From: Magicicada septendecula
Taxonomy: Eukaryota > Arthropoda > Insecta > Hemiptera > Cicadidae
Reading direction: 5' to 3'
Assembly: GCA_034769895.1 (NCBI GenBank)
Contig: JAWRYS010000710.1
Location: 186,001-250,000 of the forward strand
Length of the DNA: 64,000 nt
The notes under the pieces were generated by a model that had not been told where the DNA came from, made no database searches, and saw only the letters and a list, made by a program, of their open reading frames with translations. Positions 1 through 11,737 of the stretch are shown here, in pieces; the first letter of the stretch is position 1; each line of letters begins with the position of its first letter. Made by a program: the position numbers and the translations under genes.

Positions 1-100
1 TACCTGTGGTTTTTTATATTTTCTTATTAGCATAAGTGGAAGACAGTGATCTCCCGATGCATTACTATACAAGAGAATAGTTACCCCATTTTACTCTTTT

Positions 101-228
101 TGCAACCAGGCCCTTTTCCATAAGGAAATGGAAGTATGATGATGGAAAAAAACGTGTTCGAGATAATTGCAGATTCTGATTGTACTACCCTCAAAACATG
201 AAAAAAATCATTTTTCGAAAAGTGTCTG

Positions 229-271
<43 letters not shown>

Positions 272-760
272 TTTTTTTTCTATGGCAAATGATAAGAGCC
301 GCAAATTCAAACAGAATCAAATAATTTTTTGCGTGTAGCCCTGATTTGTAGAGTACTCAAGACCTATTGATTTTGGTGAAGATCGGTTAAGGGAAAGGGG
401 TTGTTTACTGGCAACGGTTTTTTTTCAAACAAGTGTAATTTTTTTCTATGGCAAACGATAACAGCTGCAAATTCAAACAGAATCAACTACTCTTTTGCAT
501 ACAACCCTGAATTGTAGAGTTCTCAAGACCTATTGTTTTTGGTGAAGATCGGTTAAGGGAAAGGGGTAGTTTACCTGCAACGTTTTATGTTTTAACAAGG
601 GTATTTTATATGGCAAACGATAACAGCCGCAAATTCAAACAGAATCAAATAATTTTTTGCACACAGCCCTGAATTGTAGAGTACTCAAGACCTATTGATT
701 GTGGTGAAGATTGGTTAAGGGAAAGGGGTAGTTTACCTGCAACATTTTATGTTTTAACAA
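101..760. repeat. Degenerate tandem repeats, ~165-180 bp period, with end module
   Basis: Three diverged copies share the blocks GGTAGTTTACCTGCAAC, GGCAAACGATAACAGC, GCAAATTCAAACAGAATCAA and AAGATCGGTTAAGGGAAAGG. Before them, at 101-275, lies a module with the near-palindrome TTCCATAAGGAAATGGAAG, a stretch matching the end modules at 46.1 and 46.6 kb, and a TG microsatellite at about 231-267. The same family is present inverted at 44.2-46.7 kb. No coding potential. The repeat relationship is seen directly; its transposon class is unknown to me. Confidence 0.85.
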
Positions 761-1932
761 GAGTAAAGTGCTTAATTTTGATAAATAAAGTATCCTGAAA
801 AGAAGGTCATAATAATCCACTGTAGAAAGTAGATGAAATGAAAAAGGTAATTGAAAGGGGAAGGGGTAATTTTCTATAAATTAAAATGGTAGTTGATGAG
901 GGAGGAGATAATTTTTTATAAGTTTTATATGTGTACTACGTTATTGACAACAAAGAAGTAGTTTCTATGGAAACATTTTATTTCACTTTGACAAAATTCT
1001 ATATTTTTTTAGGAATTATCGAACTGAATTCAAGTAAATGATTGGAACTGTATGAGTACCCGCAATACATTACGATGTTTTTAATATGCGATTGTATCTA
1101 TATATTACGGTGTGGAAAAGAAGAAGTGTGCTAATTGTAAATTGCCCTATTTCTTAATGTAAAGCAAAAATACGTGTTGTTTTCATCTGGTAGTTAGGTA
1201 ATAATGGTTTTGGGTTTTTAGTTTACTGCTAAAATAAATAAAAGCTGTGGTTGAGAAAACATAACATTAAACGTGTAATACAATGCGTATAACAGAGTAA
1301 CACTTAAAATAAAAAACCTAACGTTTTTAAGTTTACAAATTGGAAAAAACAACAGCAAATACAAAATGAAAAATACAAATATTTATGGTTAATGAAAAAA
1401 CAAAAAACACTGTATTAAGGAATAACAACATATGCGCTACAAATTGTACATAATGGATGTTTGTTTTTTGTTAGTCACAAAACTAGTACTTATCGGAAAA
1501 TGAATTTTACCAAAAAACGAGTTCTGCCACAAAAAAGTGACATGTAGGCCTATAATAATAGGCAAGGGGTTGACCCTTGGGCCACTCCCGCCTTACTTCG
1601 AGCTGGGTTTTTCGTGGTTTTAGAAAAAAAATAGTTTTACATTATACACGTCTTGGTTTCCATGTATAATTTCAGTTTTCATGTTAACCTAACATAATCA
1701 AGGTTTGGTGTCACAGCCACGACCCGGTGATAAATTACTACTAGTCATTTTCCACTAAAAAATGACAAACGAAATCAATTGCAATCACCAGCCGACTATT
1801 TTGCAACGTACAAAATTAAAATTTGTATAATTCTTTCACTACATAAAATTATGTGCGATATTCACTACATATCGAAGCCCAAAAATCGCATTATTGAAAT
1901 AAACTGCGGGTACGCATAATGGCAGTACCAAA
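761..1932. other. AT-rich unassigned DNA
   Basis: No convincing ORF, splice-bounded exon or element terminus was found here. Simple A/T-rich sequence dominates, with a short GC-richer patch near 1560-1615. Confidence 0.5.
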
Positions 1933-2285
1933 TCTATATATATATAAAAGAGAAATACCACTGACTCACTGATTTATCACGAAATCTCCGAAACTATAAC
2001 ACCTAGAAACTTGAAATTTGGCACGTAGGTTCCTTATGTGATGTAGGTTTCCGCTAAGAAGGGATTTTTTAAAAATTCGACCTTTAAAGGGGGAAAAAGG
2101 GGGGGAAGTTTGCCTGACTAACTGACATAGAATCAACGTAGAGCAAAAACTACTGAATGGATATCAATGAAACTTTGAACATAGCTTCATCATAGGTCTT
2201 AGGTGCTCACTAAGAAACGGTTTTAAAAACTTTCACTCCTAAGGGGCAACCCCCCCCCTTTGTATGTATGTATCTATGTATGTAT

Positions 2286-2472
2286 ACTAAATATCACTAT
2301 AATATTGACGACTCGGAACACTAAGTTTTTTATAAGTAAAAACGTAAAGTTTTACCTTACAGCCTAAACCGGCTTTCACCTATAGAAGGCTTCATCAGAG
2401 GTGTTCCGAGTCGTCAATATTATAGTGATATTTAGTTAAGTAACGGACACGTCATGGACAACGAAATCCAAG
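2286..2472 (-). mobile_element. Short Penelope-like insertion (copy a) with inverted ends
   Basis: A roughly 35 bp arm at 2286-2320 (CTAAATATCACTATAATATT onward) returns inverted right of a hammerhead-like core. The right end then carries a one-sided tail (TTAGTTAAGTAACGGACACG onward) absent from the left end. The copy sits in a TATG/TGTA microsatellite, so its target duplication cannot be defined exactly. The same family is at 7528-7769 and 50814-51121. Confidence 0.7.
2360..2404 (-). ncRNA. Hammerhead ribozyme-like motif, PLE copy a (partial stem I)
   Basis: Minus strand: CTGATGA core strand, stem II GCC...GGT (one wobble), GAAA, near-palindromic stem III AGCCGGTT, then a candidate cleavage position before AGGCTG. 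Stem I is reduced to about three pairs (CCT/AGG) because the inverted junction replaces its outer half. Probably weak or inactive. Confidence 0.55.
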
Positions 2473-2479
2473 TATGTAT

Positions 2480-3230
2480 GTATGTTCCACATCTCCTCCT
2501 AAACCACTGGACCGATTTGAACCAAACTTGGCACAAATATTTTACGCAACGGGAGAACCAACATAGGTGAGGTGCTTTTTTCGATGGGGTCCTCTGGGGG
2601 GTTCTTTGGGGTCTTCCACATCTCCTTCTAAACCACTGGACCGATTTCAACCAAACTTGGCACAAATATTTTATGCAACGGGAGAACCAACATAGGATAG
2701 GTGTTTTTTCGATGGGGTCCTTTGGGGTCTTCCACATTTCCTCCTAAACCACTGGACCGATTTCAACCAAACTTGGCACAAATATTTTACGCGACGGGAG
2801 AACCAACATAGGATAGGTGTTTTTTCGATGGGGTCCTTTGGGGGGTTCTTTGGGGTCTTCCACATCTCCTCCTAAACCACTGGACCGATTTCAACCAAAC
2901 TTGGCACAAATATTTTACGCAACGGGAGAACCAACATAGGATAGGTGTTTTCTTCGATGGGGTCCTTTGGGGTCTTCCACATCTCCTCCTAAACCACTGG
3001 ACCGATTTCAACCAAACTTGGCACAAATATTTTACTCAACGGGAGAACCAACATAGGGTAGGTGTTTTTTTCGATACGATCCTTCGGGGGGTCTTCCACA
3101 TCTCCTCCTAAACCACTGGACCGATTTCAACCAAACTTGGCACAAATATTTTACGCAACGGGATAACCAACATAGGACAAGTGTTTTTTCGATACGATCC
3201 TTTGGGGGGTCCTTTGGGTCTTAAAAACTA
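2480..3230. repeat. Tandem minisatellite, ~115/132 bp units, about six copies
   Basis: Each unit contains CTCCTAAACCACTGGACCGA, then a conserved stretch ending in GGCACAAATATTTTACGCAA, then GGGAGAACCAACATAGG. Units alternate between two lengths because a roughly 16 bp G/T-rich piece (near TTTGGGGGGTTC) is present or absent. Apparent minus-strand ORFs here are translations of the repeat and are not genes. The array lies within Helitron 1. Confidence 0.9.
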
Positions 3231-3234
3231 TTAG

Positions 3235-3425
3235 ATCTGGTTACTATGGCAACCCAATAGAATAGATTCTGGTTACCATAGCATCGGTGGAAGTCTCCCG
3301 CGTAGGTAATAGCGCGGGAGTCGTCCGACGGGCCTTCCCCGGAGTTCATCCACGGAACCCGGGGAGTCTTAGGTAAGATCCCGCGAAAGACGGCGGGGCC
3401 AGAGTCCACGGTTCTTATAAATAAA
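3235..3425. other. GC-rich patch inside Helitron 1
   Basis: This stretch (for example GTCTCCCGCGTAGGTAATAG and GCGCGGGAGTCGTCCGACGG) is much richer in G+C than its surroundings. It contains short self-complementary pieces such as CTCCCGCG / CGCGGGAG. A captured host fragment is possible, but I recognise no protein in it. Confidence 0.4.
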
Positions 3426-4068
3426 GATATAGGTTATGATATCAAAGGTGGTGTATGCATCTTAAGAAACTTCTTAATAGTGTGTGAATTCAGAGTTGTT
3501 TCAGTTTGAATTTAAAAGTGGATAAGTTAAGATCGAAGTAAGTTATAAGCGAGTACAAAAAACAAAGTTTTGATAGCAAATGTATTCAGATCATAGTGTT
3601 CAGACAATATAAATGCACTTGCTTCAATTTGAATTTAAAAATTGATAAGCTGAAATCTATAGAGGTATTGTATTGTTAGAATAAGTTTAGGAGACACTAA
3701 TTTAACAAATGCCTTATTTCAACATTAACACAATGAATTATAAAAGACAGTAAATACGCAGCGCGTGCAAGTACTGTAGACATTTTATTGAAAACTAATT
3801 TAGCTGTTCGCCCTCTCCCAGAGTTAGAAATCGAGCAGGAGCATCACGCGCAACAGAATTCTTCTCCAGATATAAGAATACAGTTTATGACATGTTCTTA
3901 ATCAGGTGCGCTACAGAGTATTCCTCCAGTGAGAATGCGAACGTAACAATATAAGGAAGATTATACAATATACAAGTAATATAACGTTAGAACAAGAATA
4001 GGTGCCTATGAGCCTATGAATAAATTATGAACCCGAGCAACGCTGGGTAAATCGGCTAGATATAGATA

Positions 4069-4608
4069 TCTATATAAGCCAAATACCACTGACTGACTCA
4101 CTGATCACGATATCTCTGAAACCACTGAATGGATATCAATGAAACTTTGAACGTAGCTTCATCATAGGTCTTAGGTGCTCACTAAGAAACAGTTTTAAAA
4201 ACTTTCACTCCTAAGGGGAAAAAACCAAATAATGAAATTTATCGCGGGAATTGCATACTTTGTAAATGAAGTGGTTGACATCTTAGTTTATTGGAAACCC
4301 CGAATACATTTAGTTCTGAGTTTTTAATCATTGTTTTAAATTGAAAAACTTCGTTGTTTGCAGGTTCTTACAGTCGAGAAAATTTCGAAGTTCAATTAAT
4401 TAATAAATGTATGTCCTTTTTTTTCTCGGAAACGGCTCTAACGATTTTCTCGAAATAAATAATAAATAGCTGTTGCTATGAATGTAAATAAACAAACTAA
4501 GAGTTGAGAATTTGTACAATCTATCTAATCCTATACTATTAAGCGAGCAATAATTGTACAATTACGTACAACGTGAAACTCTGTAGCGAAGCACGGGTAT
4601 TTTGCTAG
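4069..4608. mobile_element. Non-autonomous Helitron 2 abutting Helitron 1
   Basis: Starts TCTATATAAGCC and ends in CTAG followed by T. The terminal segment CGAAGCACGGGTATTTTG resembles Helitron 3' ends I recall from arthropods. The left 150 bp (ACCACTGACTGACTCACTGA onward, then GAATGGATATCAATG) match the left interior of Helitron 1, so these are two members of one family inserted nine bases apart. No gene inside. Confidence 0.6.
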
Positions 4609-5025
4609 TGATTTTATATATAATCTGAGAACATCCAAGTCACGTATGGTTCTCCATACCTATTTTTTTACTAACAAGGTAGAATCTTTAAATTAAATGC
4701 CTAATCAGCATTATATATTTGATTCTTTGTATACCTCTTTGTTATTTATTTAAACTTTACTTTACATTCAATTGCTCCACTTTTATCGCTGGATAATTAT
4801 TCTCGACCTACAGCTAATTATCTAATGCTTTAGTGAGATTTCCATCCATCTAACCAACTGGAAGTAGCACAGCACACTTTATAACTATCACCCACTTCAG
4901 AAGCCAAAATTTGTTGCTTTTTGTTGTACAATACGCCCTGACAGAGGGACACCCCTTTATCTTTGGTTAAGAAACAAGACAAAGAGCTACATTTGAAATT
5001 TTGTAGTTACATTTCTTCATAACTT
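4609..5025. other. AT-rich unassigned DNA
   Basis: Spacer between Helitron 2 and the left LTR. No ORF, repeat terminus or RNA gene recognised. Confidence 0.45.
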
Positions 5026-6460
5026 TGTGCCGTAGCTAGCCGAGTCATGGCATGGTATAATTTAGTAGAGAATTGCTCCGGGCAGGTTTTGAATTTGAAG
5101 TGCCGCTGCGCTAGTCTACTGCCGCTGCGCTTGATCACGTCGTCTGTTGCCGTCGATGCTATGTCTCACTGTAAGCCAGCAGTTGCGACCTTGACCGCGA
5201 CGATATTTAGCTAGGCCGTGTATCGCCCCTGTGACGATTAATTCAACCGGCAGTTGTGGTCAGCTGATCCCTGTTAGGTTACAATCTTCGATGTGTTTTT
5301 TACCAAGCTGACTTCGGCTGAAGATATGTTGTTCTCTACCTCATTTCGTTAAAAGCAACTCCAAGAGGTTCACTGGCGGTCTAGGGGGAAGTGCTTTGTC
5401 TTTATGTAACATGCTATCTACTATGGCTGAGTAGATCGTAAAGTAGCTTCAGGGTCCTTGCCTCAGACAAGAGAAGGGGTTTCGAGCACGCTGACAAGAC
5501 CATCCGTCACCATGGGCAGAGCGAGTTAGGAATATGCCACTCCCCAAAGCCGTCAGGTGAACCAACATGCATCTAAGATCTCACAGCATCGCTGACCCCA
5601 TAAAGCCCGTGGTTTTCCAGGTCTCCGACACACCACACATTTTAGTCAGAGTAACCAGAGTTCTTTGCAACGTTAAGTCAGTCATTAAAACAGGTGGGAA
5701 CATTCCAATTAATAACTCAGTGAGCAGCAGTGCACAAATGTTTTTTGATTTAACTGAAACTCTAAATTTTTGTGAAGACATTGCTGTAAAGATTTCTGAA
5801 GTCTGGTGTTTGATTCTGTACTAGTTTAATTAACCTTTAACATTGAAATTGTAGTAAGAGAACAGGATGTGATCTGTTGAAGCCTGCTATTAACCCTTTC
5901 AAATACTTTAATTGTGATAATCAACTAAAACCCAATGCTCAAGAGTCATTAAAATTTTTGTACTTTTTTAAAACGAATTCAGAATGTAAGTAAGATGGAA
6001 AATTATAACTTATCAGTAATGTTTTAATTGTTTAAAGGCTGCATTTAAAACTTCATGTAATTGATTATAACTTATTGCTGTAATTATGTTCTCTTTAAAC
6101 TTATGATGGATCCATTCTTTAGTACTGTTGTAATCTATTGCTGATTGTAACCTCTAATGAATTCTTGTTTGAACAACATTATTATTATTATGAACACATT
6201 TTATGTATACACGTATGTGTGAAAATATTTAACATAAAAGGCAAATTAAGAGCTGGTTTATAATTTTGAATATTATTATTATTATTATACTCAGATGATA
6301 CTGAGCCGTATTATATATGTGAGGAAATTCAATAAAAGCTGTTATTGTTAAACAAGCGTTTTAATTGCAAATCGTCACAGGGGGCCCCAGCCAATTTTTG
6401 CTTCCTCTAGGACAAAGTGCCTAGTTATTAAATTTTTATGTAACACCCGTAGGTGTTACA
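5026..6460 (+). repeat. 5' LTR of the LARD-like element
   Basis: Nearly identical to 11738-13187 along its whole length, with small indels such as variable ATT trinucleotide runs. A polyadenylation signal, AATAAA, occurs near 6331 (in TTCAATAAAAGC), consistent with an R region near the 3' third. The ORFs within both LTR copies (for example 5567-5824) are equivalent and unconvincing. Confidence 0.85.
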
Positions 6461-6462
6461 AA

Positions 6463-6480
6463 TGGTAGCAGAGCGTGGTT
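6463..6480 (+). other. Primer-binding site, tRNA-iMet type
   Basis: TGGTAGCAGAGCGTGGTT lies two bases after the LTR end and is complementary to an initiator tRNA-Met 3' end except at two positions. It fixes the element's orientation as plus. Confidence 0.8.
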
Positions 6481-7527
6481 ATTAATGTCTATGGCTGACC
6501 ATGTGGCAGAACTTGCAATGCAATTTGAGGGTTATATAATTATTTGATGTCTAAAGGGGTGTAAGCACTCGATGTGGTTATGTTGAGGAAGTCGGAGTGG
6601 TCACATATACGTATATATCTATATATATTGTAACATGACCTATGATAGCACCCTTACAAGTATAATTAAGGGAAGAAAAGCGGTATACTAAAGGAAAATA
6701 AAAAATTATTAAAAGAGAAATGATAGAACAACACTACTAACTGATTTTGACTTAGACAATGACGATGACTAGACCCAATAGATTGGATAAGGTGAGACAG
6801 AGAATAATTCAAGCCACAATATAACAACAGTTATAAACACCCAAGTGTTAAAAAGAATTATATATAAATAAAAGTACAAAATTAGATAGGAAAATAAATA
6901 ATATGTAACCTATAGGAAAGATAAAAAGAAAATGAAATGTAAAAACAAATATACTGTCCAAATTACTTTTGAAGTAAACTATCAAAGACACTAATATAAA
7001 ATGAACTTGAGTAACAATAATTCATTAGGAAAGCGGTGATAAGTAATAAACATTGATAGGACCCAGTGATAATAAATACATGAAAAAGTGATAAATGAAT
7101 AAGAAAGATAATAATCAATAATGAACCATTATAGGACCCAGTGTTAATAAAAGAACTACATAAACACACTAGTTAAGAAAGTGCAGTGTAGTCAGAATTA
7201 AAGAAATAAACTTGTAATAATAGATTATAAGTAATCTATTAACCCAAATATAATAACTAAACAGTGTAAATTATAAGGGACAGTTATAAGTAATCATGGG
7301 CCTAGTGTAATGAAAAAGGAAAGATTGTATTAAAATATAAGAATATTTGTGGGAAACAAACCACTGGAAATTGTATTACATTATGTTAAAGAAGTTTGTT
7401 AGAATAGTATAAGGATGATAAGGGATATATTGTTTTATGGTTAATGAATTAAATTAACAAAGTTATATTAACCACGTTGCAAATAAGTATAAAAGACTAA
7501 TATGTTAGGTTGAATACAGTAAGGGGA

Positions 7528-7769
7528 CTCGGAACACTAAGTTTTTTATAAGTAAAAACGTAAAGTTTTACCTTACAGCCTAAACCGGCTTTCACCTATA
7601 GAAGGCTTCATCAGAGGCTCAGATGAAGCCTTCTATAGGTGAAAGCCGGTTTAGGCTGTAAGGTAAAACTTTACGTTTTTACTTATAAAAAACTTTTTGT
7701 TCCGAGTCGTCAATATTATAGTGATATTTAGTTAAGTAACGGACACGTCATGGACAACGAAATCCAAGG
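7528..7769. mobile_element. Palindromic Penelope-like insertion (copy b)
   Basis: A 242 bp insertion flanked by a perfect 12 bp duplication, ACAGTAAGGGGA (7516-7527 and 7770-7781). About 90 bp from each side form an inverted repeat centred near 7620. The right arm is followed by a one-sided tail (TTTAGTTAAGTAACGGACAC to AATCCAAG) missing from the left arm. It carries a hammerhead motif on the minus strand. No coding sequence remains. Confidence 0.85.
7576..7619 (-). ncRNA. Hammerhead ribozyme motif, PLE copy b
   Basis: Minus strand: stem I 5' AGCCT, core CTGATGA (7614 down to 7608), stem II GCC...GGT with a seven-base loop, GAAA, minimal near-palindromic stem III AGCCGGTT, candidate cleavage after the following T, and stem I 3' AGGCT. 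Stem I is five perfect pairs. The right arm of the palindrome has the core altered to CAGATGA and is probably inactive. Confidence 0.75.
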
Positions 7770-10700
7770 ACAGTAAGGGGAGTTAGACACTATATTCTCT
7801 AAAGTGAGTTTATATGGAAATATTAGTGCATATTTAATGTTCAATTTTGTTATAGGTTTCTTTGATTATAATTAACCAAAATATTATTATGTTGCAAATT
7901 ATGCTAAACAAAACCTTTTAAAAAACATGTAATATTTTAGATACAGGCATGAGCCTAAAAGGAGTTATTAAGTAGTTATATTATGTTATATAATGATTAA
8001 AATGAATCAAATGTTATGATTTAAGTTAGTTTGTTACAGTAATTATGTTTAGTAACATATAAAATTAACAAAAATGACTATAAACAATTGTAATGAGTAT
8101 AGGGTAGGTGAATTATGAACTCTAGGCATTAGGCCTAGAACTGATAACCAGAAATTTGTGAAATTTAAGATAAAGCAATAGCCATTGAGAAAATAAAATG
8201 TATAATCTGTTTAGATTTCATAATAATAGTGTAGGATACAAAACTGGATAGATAATAATTAGTTTAAATGTAATTAACAAAAGAAAAACCAAAGGAAAAA
8301 ATAGTAATCTGTTATAATTTGACAAAAAGTAAACTTGTGAGGTATCAAAATAATTTTTAAACAAAAAGCAAACTAATGGTATTATTGTATTTGAGATTAC
8401 AGGTAGTATAAGTGAGTTATAATAAGTTAAAGATTTTTAATAATTTTGTATAGAAAAACGTTAGTTTATATAACAATGTTATAAATTATCAACCAATGGG
8501 AACTAGTGTTTGGAAGGAGAGTTGCCATAACAACAAAACCTTGTTAGAAAAAAACTGTTAATAAATTGTATCATTCCATTATTACAGCTTGATGAGGGCA
8601 GATGTATTAAAACCACAAAGAATAAAAAAAGATTAATTCCACAAAATTTATCAAAAGTAATGTCCAAACTAATAAATTAAAACACAGAAGTAACACTAAT
8701 ACTAATGCATTAATAAATTTACCAGAAGAAATTAAAATTAACCAGGAGGATTGCTGAAGAATCCCAAGATTTGGAATACAAACCAACTGAAGGAAGAAAA
8801 TATATGAAACACATAAATGAACAATGGAACCTGCCATAACCAGGATGACTGATGGAAACTAAACCTCTTAACCAGAGAACTACGAAAATTGAAACCTGGA
8901 ATTAACCGAAACACCCAAGAAAGGACAAGCAGCAGTATTCGAGAGAATTATTACCCTGGATAGCAGAGATGAAGGATTTCTAAGTATATTTTAAACACGA
9001 CTTCACAGTAAAAACACAAGAAAATCAACAATTAAGTGAACTACACTTTCCACATTATTTGTCACTTTTAATAAACACTTGAACTTGATTTTATTTAACA
9101 AACACCTCAAATTGAATAACTATCTCAATCCAACATTGATTTTTTAAGGAATATGTTTTAAAACGTAAAGGTTACTAAACGTAAATAACCTCCAACCGCT
9201 AATTCCCGTAGCTATAGTTTACCACTGAATTATAAGTATATCACCTGTTCTATAATATTTATATGGTATTTGTAAAATTTTGTACTTTTATTAGTCCATT
9301 TAACAACATTTTCTGTAGTCACAAGAACTTCGACCTGAGATTATAAATAAACGACATTGTCAACAACCATCAACGAGAGTCTCGATATACGGCTGGACAG
9401 AACCCAACCGCGAATAATTAAACATGCCGGCGCAAAAATAAGATTTATAATTTAAAGGAAATTGTAGAATTCGAACTCAATTAATAATTGTTAATAAACA
9501 TAATAGAAACATTAAACCATATGTTTGATTTTATTCAACTAATATTTAAAATTTGAGTACACAACATAGAAAATTAAACTTTACAATTTTGGTTTACTAA
9601 GAAGAGTTGGCCAACCCGACGTTGAGGCAGAAATTACGAATTTGAACGGCCGAACTGGTGAGTAGACACTCGACACTTAGAAACATTATAAACTCGAATT
9701 ATCGATATATTACAAATTGACTAGAACAACGTAGGGATTTACAACCGTAATCTCATCGTCTTATTACAATATATATAGTTACTTTTGAAAACGAAATGAG
9801 CCCACATTGTTTGAAATTTATGGTGATATTGTGAACATTAATTGTTGATGACAATGTTAGAGTGTTACAACTGTTGTATATGTTATATTTTAAGATTATA
9901 AGTGCTCTATATTATGTTACATATGCTATGTCCTTTCGACCAAATGCTATGATATTATATTAAACATTATTATGATTAATTGTAAACCGAAGCAACATGC
10001 GGGATTCTGTAGGGTCACACACACTCATATGTAGGTGGTCATTTATATTTTTCAGGTTTAGTTGTGGGGGATGTGTCCAACTCGGTTTTCAGTTTTGATT
10101 TAAAATATCGTTTATGAGTTACCTATGATCTGAGTATGATTCCAGTTGATGTTGTATAAAAAATAAGAAGGAATTTTGCATGCCCCTGGTTCCATCAGAC
10201 CTTGTTGAATTTGGTTGTAACCTGTCCAACCCTGTTGGGGATGGATCCCGAACATTGAATGATATTATCTGACTTTATTAAGGGGATGGTACTGAGGTTT
10301 TGGATTTAATTGTGAGTTATTGAGATAAATGAGAGTTAGTCTGCTCGGGTATATATAATAGAAATTTATATAAAATTTTTTTTGTTTGATTGCGATATGG
10401 TCGGATCATACATCCTCGTTATGGAATATTTGATTCATATTAAATTGAAAAGTATTGTCTGGATTTTGTTGATCCCTTGAACAGGAATTATTAAGGTATA
10501 TTTAGTTCTTGGGTGTTACATGCATAGAATTCAAATGTTATATTGTGTTGGGTGTTTCTATTTGTGGTAATTGTTTGTGATATTGGTGTTGTTAAATGTT
10601 TTCTTGTGTTATGGATTGAGAAACTAGCTCTGCCCCCTTTTCGCCCCTTTCTCTTGCATCGCTAAAGGACCCTGAAGTCGCTTGATGCTACTCAAGTTTG

Positions 10701-11128
10701 TCTTTTCTTTGTTGTGAGATGTGGTGTTGAATTGTTGTTCGTTTTTTTTGCAATTATGGAAATTTGATGGCTGACATAATAATTAGATTTTGGGCAGTAT
10801 AATGTGGAGTGTCAGTCGATGGAAGGTTTGGGTTAGAAGTTTGGAAAGTGTGGTTCAGCCTGTTACAATTTGTGGTTATTCCAAGTGAAGTTTTCTGAAG
10901 AAAGTTGAGTTATCGTTTGGTCCGAACCATGCCGCATTCAGGGTTGATGTCTTCAGTTTTTCTTGTGTACTGGTGTAGGCATTGCTGTAGAGAAGTTACC
11001 TCCCCCCTTCACGTATTGAGATTAAGTAATACATCGAGCAATCTGGGATTGATGTTCGCGTGCCCTCGGCGTGGTTTTCCTCTGCCTGGTTAATTGGGGC
11101 CGTCCGCCCTAGTATAGGAGAGTTGATT

Positions 11129-11269
11129 ACCCATATATCAAGGTTGGAGTTACCTTGTTGGGTTGTATATGGGTGGTCAGTCCACAAGGTGGACAATCGT
11201 AGAGTAGGTAAGCACTCACATATCAAGGTCAGTAGTACCTTGTTGGCCTTTGGGCATGGATATGTGAGT
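11129..11269 (+). other. Two similar stem-loop modules in LARD interior
   Basis: Module 1 (11129-11174): outer stem ACCCATATA / TATATGGGT enclosing inner stem CAAGG / CCTTG. Module 2 (11214-11269): outer stem ACTCACATAT / ATATGTGAGT enclosing the same inner stem, with the shared context ACCTTGTTGG. Between them is a perfect GTCCAC-AAG-GTGGAC hairpin (11180-11194). Outer stems differ in sequence but stay paired, which suggests a conserved RNA or DNA fold. Confidence 0.6.
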
Positions 11270-11737
11270 GGCAGTAAGTGGTGGTCACCAGTGAGGGTGA
11301 CGTTGGGGCAGCCCCCTGGGATTGGCATGGTGGAGAGGGTCGTGTGGAGGATGGTTGTTGTGGAGTTAAGGGTTGTTCAGTCCTGGAGGGGGGATACTAG
11401 TTGTCCTGAGTAGATATTAATTTGGGGTTCTCAGTTTGTAGGTTTTAGGAGGCTTTAGGAGGTCAGAACTCAGAGGTCGGCGTGAATCTCGTCTTTCTTC
11501 TTCTGTCTCTTGTCGCTGTATGCTGACCCTGATCAAGTCAGCATGCAGTACCGCATACTTATACACATACACACTCAGGCACACATGCATACACACTCCA
11601 CTTCTTCCTTCCTCTTATTTCGTTTTCTCTCCGAGCCTCTGTCTTCCTAAGAGCGTGTATTTTCTGAGACTTACCCAAGACAATCAAGTAGACTGTGAGT
11701 TAATGGATCTTTTGGGGCAACCATTTTGGGGTGAGGG

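Larger units (their letters stand above)
1933..4059. mobile_element. Non-autonomous Helitron 1
   Basis: The left end begins TCTATATATATATAAAAG after an A. The right end is a short hairpin, CCCGAGCAACGCTGGG, followed about ten bases later by CTAG at 4056-4059. The 5'-TC / 3'-hairpin-CTRR pattern is the Helitron signature. The left interior (about 1950-2250) matches the second Helitron at 4069-4608. Inside are a Penelope-like insertion (about 2286-2472), a tandem-repeat block and a GC-richer patch. No Rep/helicase gene is present, so the copy would depend on an autonomous relative. Boundaries are inferred from terminal motifs only. Confidence 0.65.
6486..11737 (+). other. Non-coding interior of the LARD-like element
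   Basis: A short ATG-initiated frame at 6486 (MSMADHVAELAMQFEGYII, then stop) is all that resembles a Gag start. From about 6600 to 9990 the sequence is strongly A/T rich without ORFs above background. From about 10000 to 11700 it becomes G/T rich on the plus strand and contains stable inverted repeats (11129-11269). Other ORFs in this span look spurious. Confidence 0.6.

Noticed and set aside
2432..3026. Minus-strand ORFs with repeated PILCWFSR / YLCQVWLKSVQWFRRRCG units
   Set aside because: Direct translation of the minisatellite; no start context, and unit length changes alter phase.
5567..5824. 85-codon ORF inside the LTR, repeated at 12290-12499 on the other strand
   Set aside because: It lies in both LTR copies with inconsistent strand and phase and has no recognisable domain.
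10890..10910. CTGAAGA near 10895 as another hammerhead core
   Set aside because: No GAAA strand, stem II or stem III at suitable spacing.
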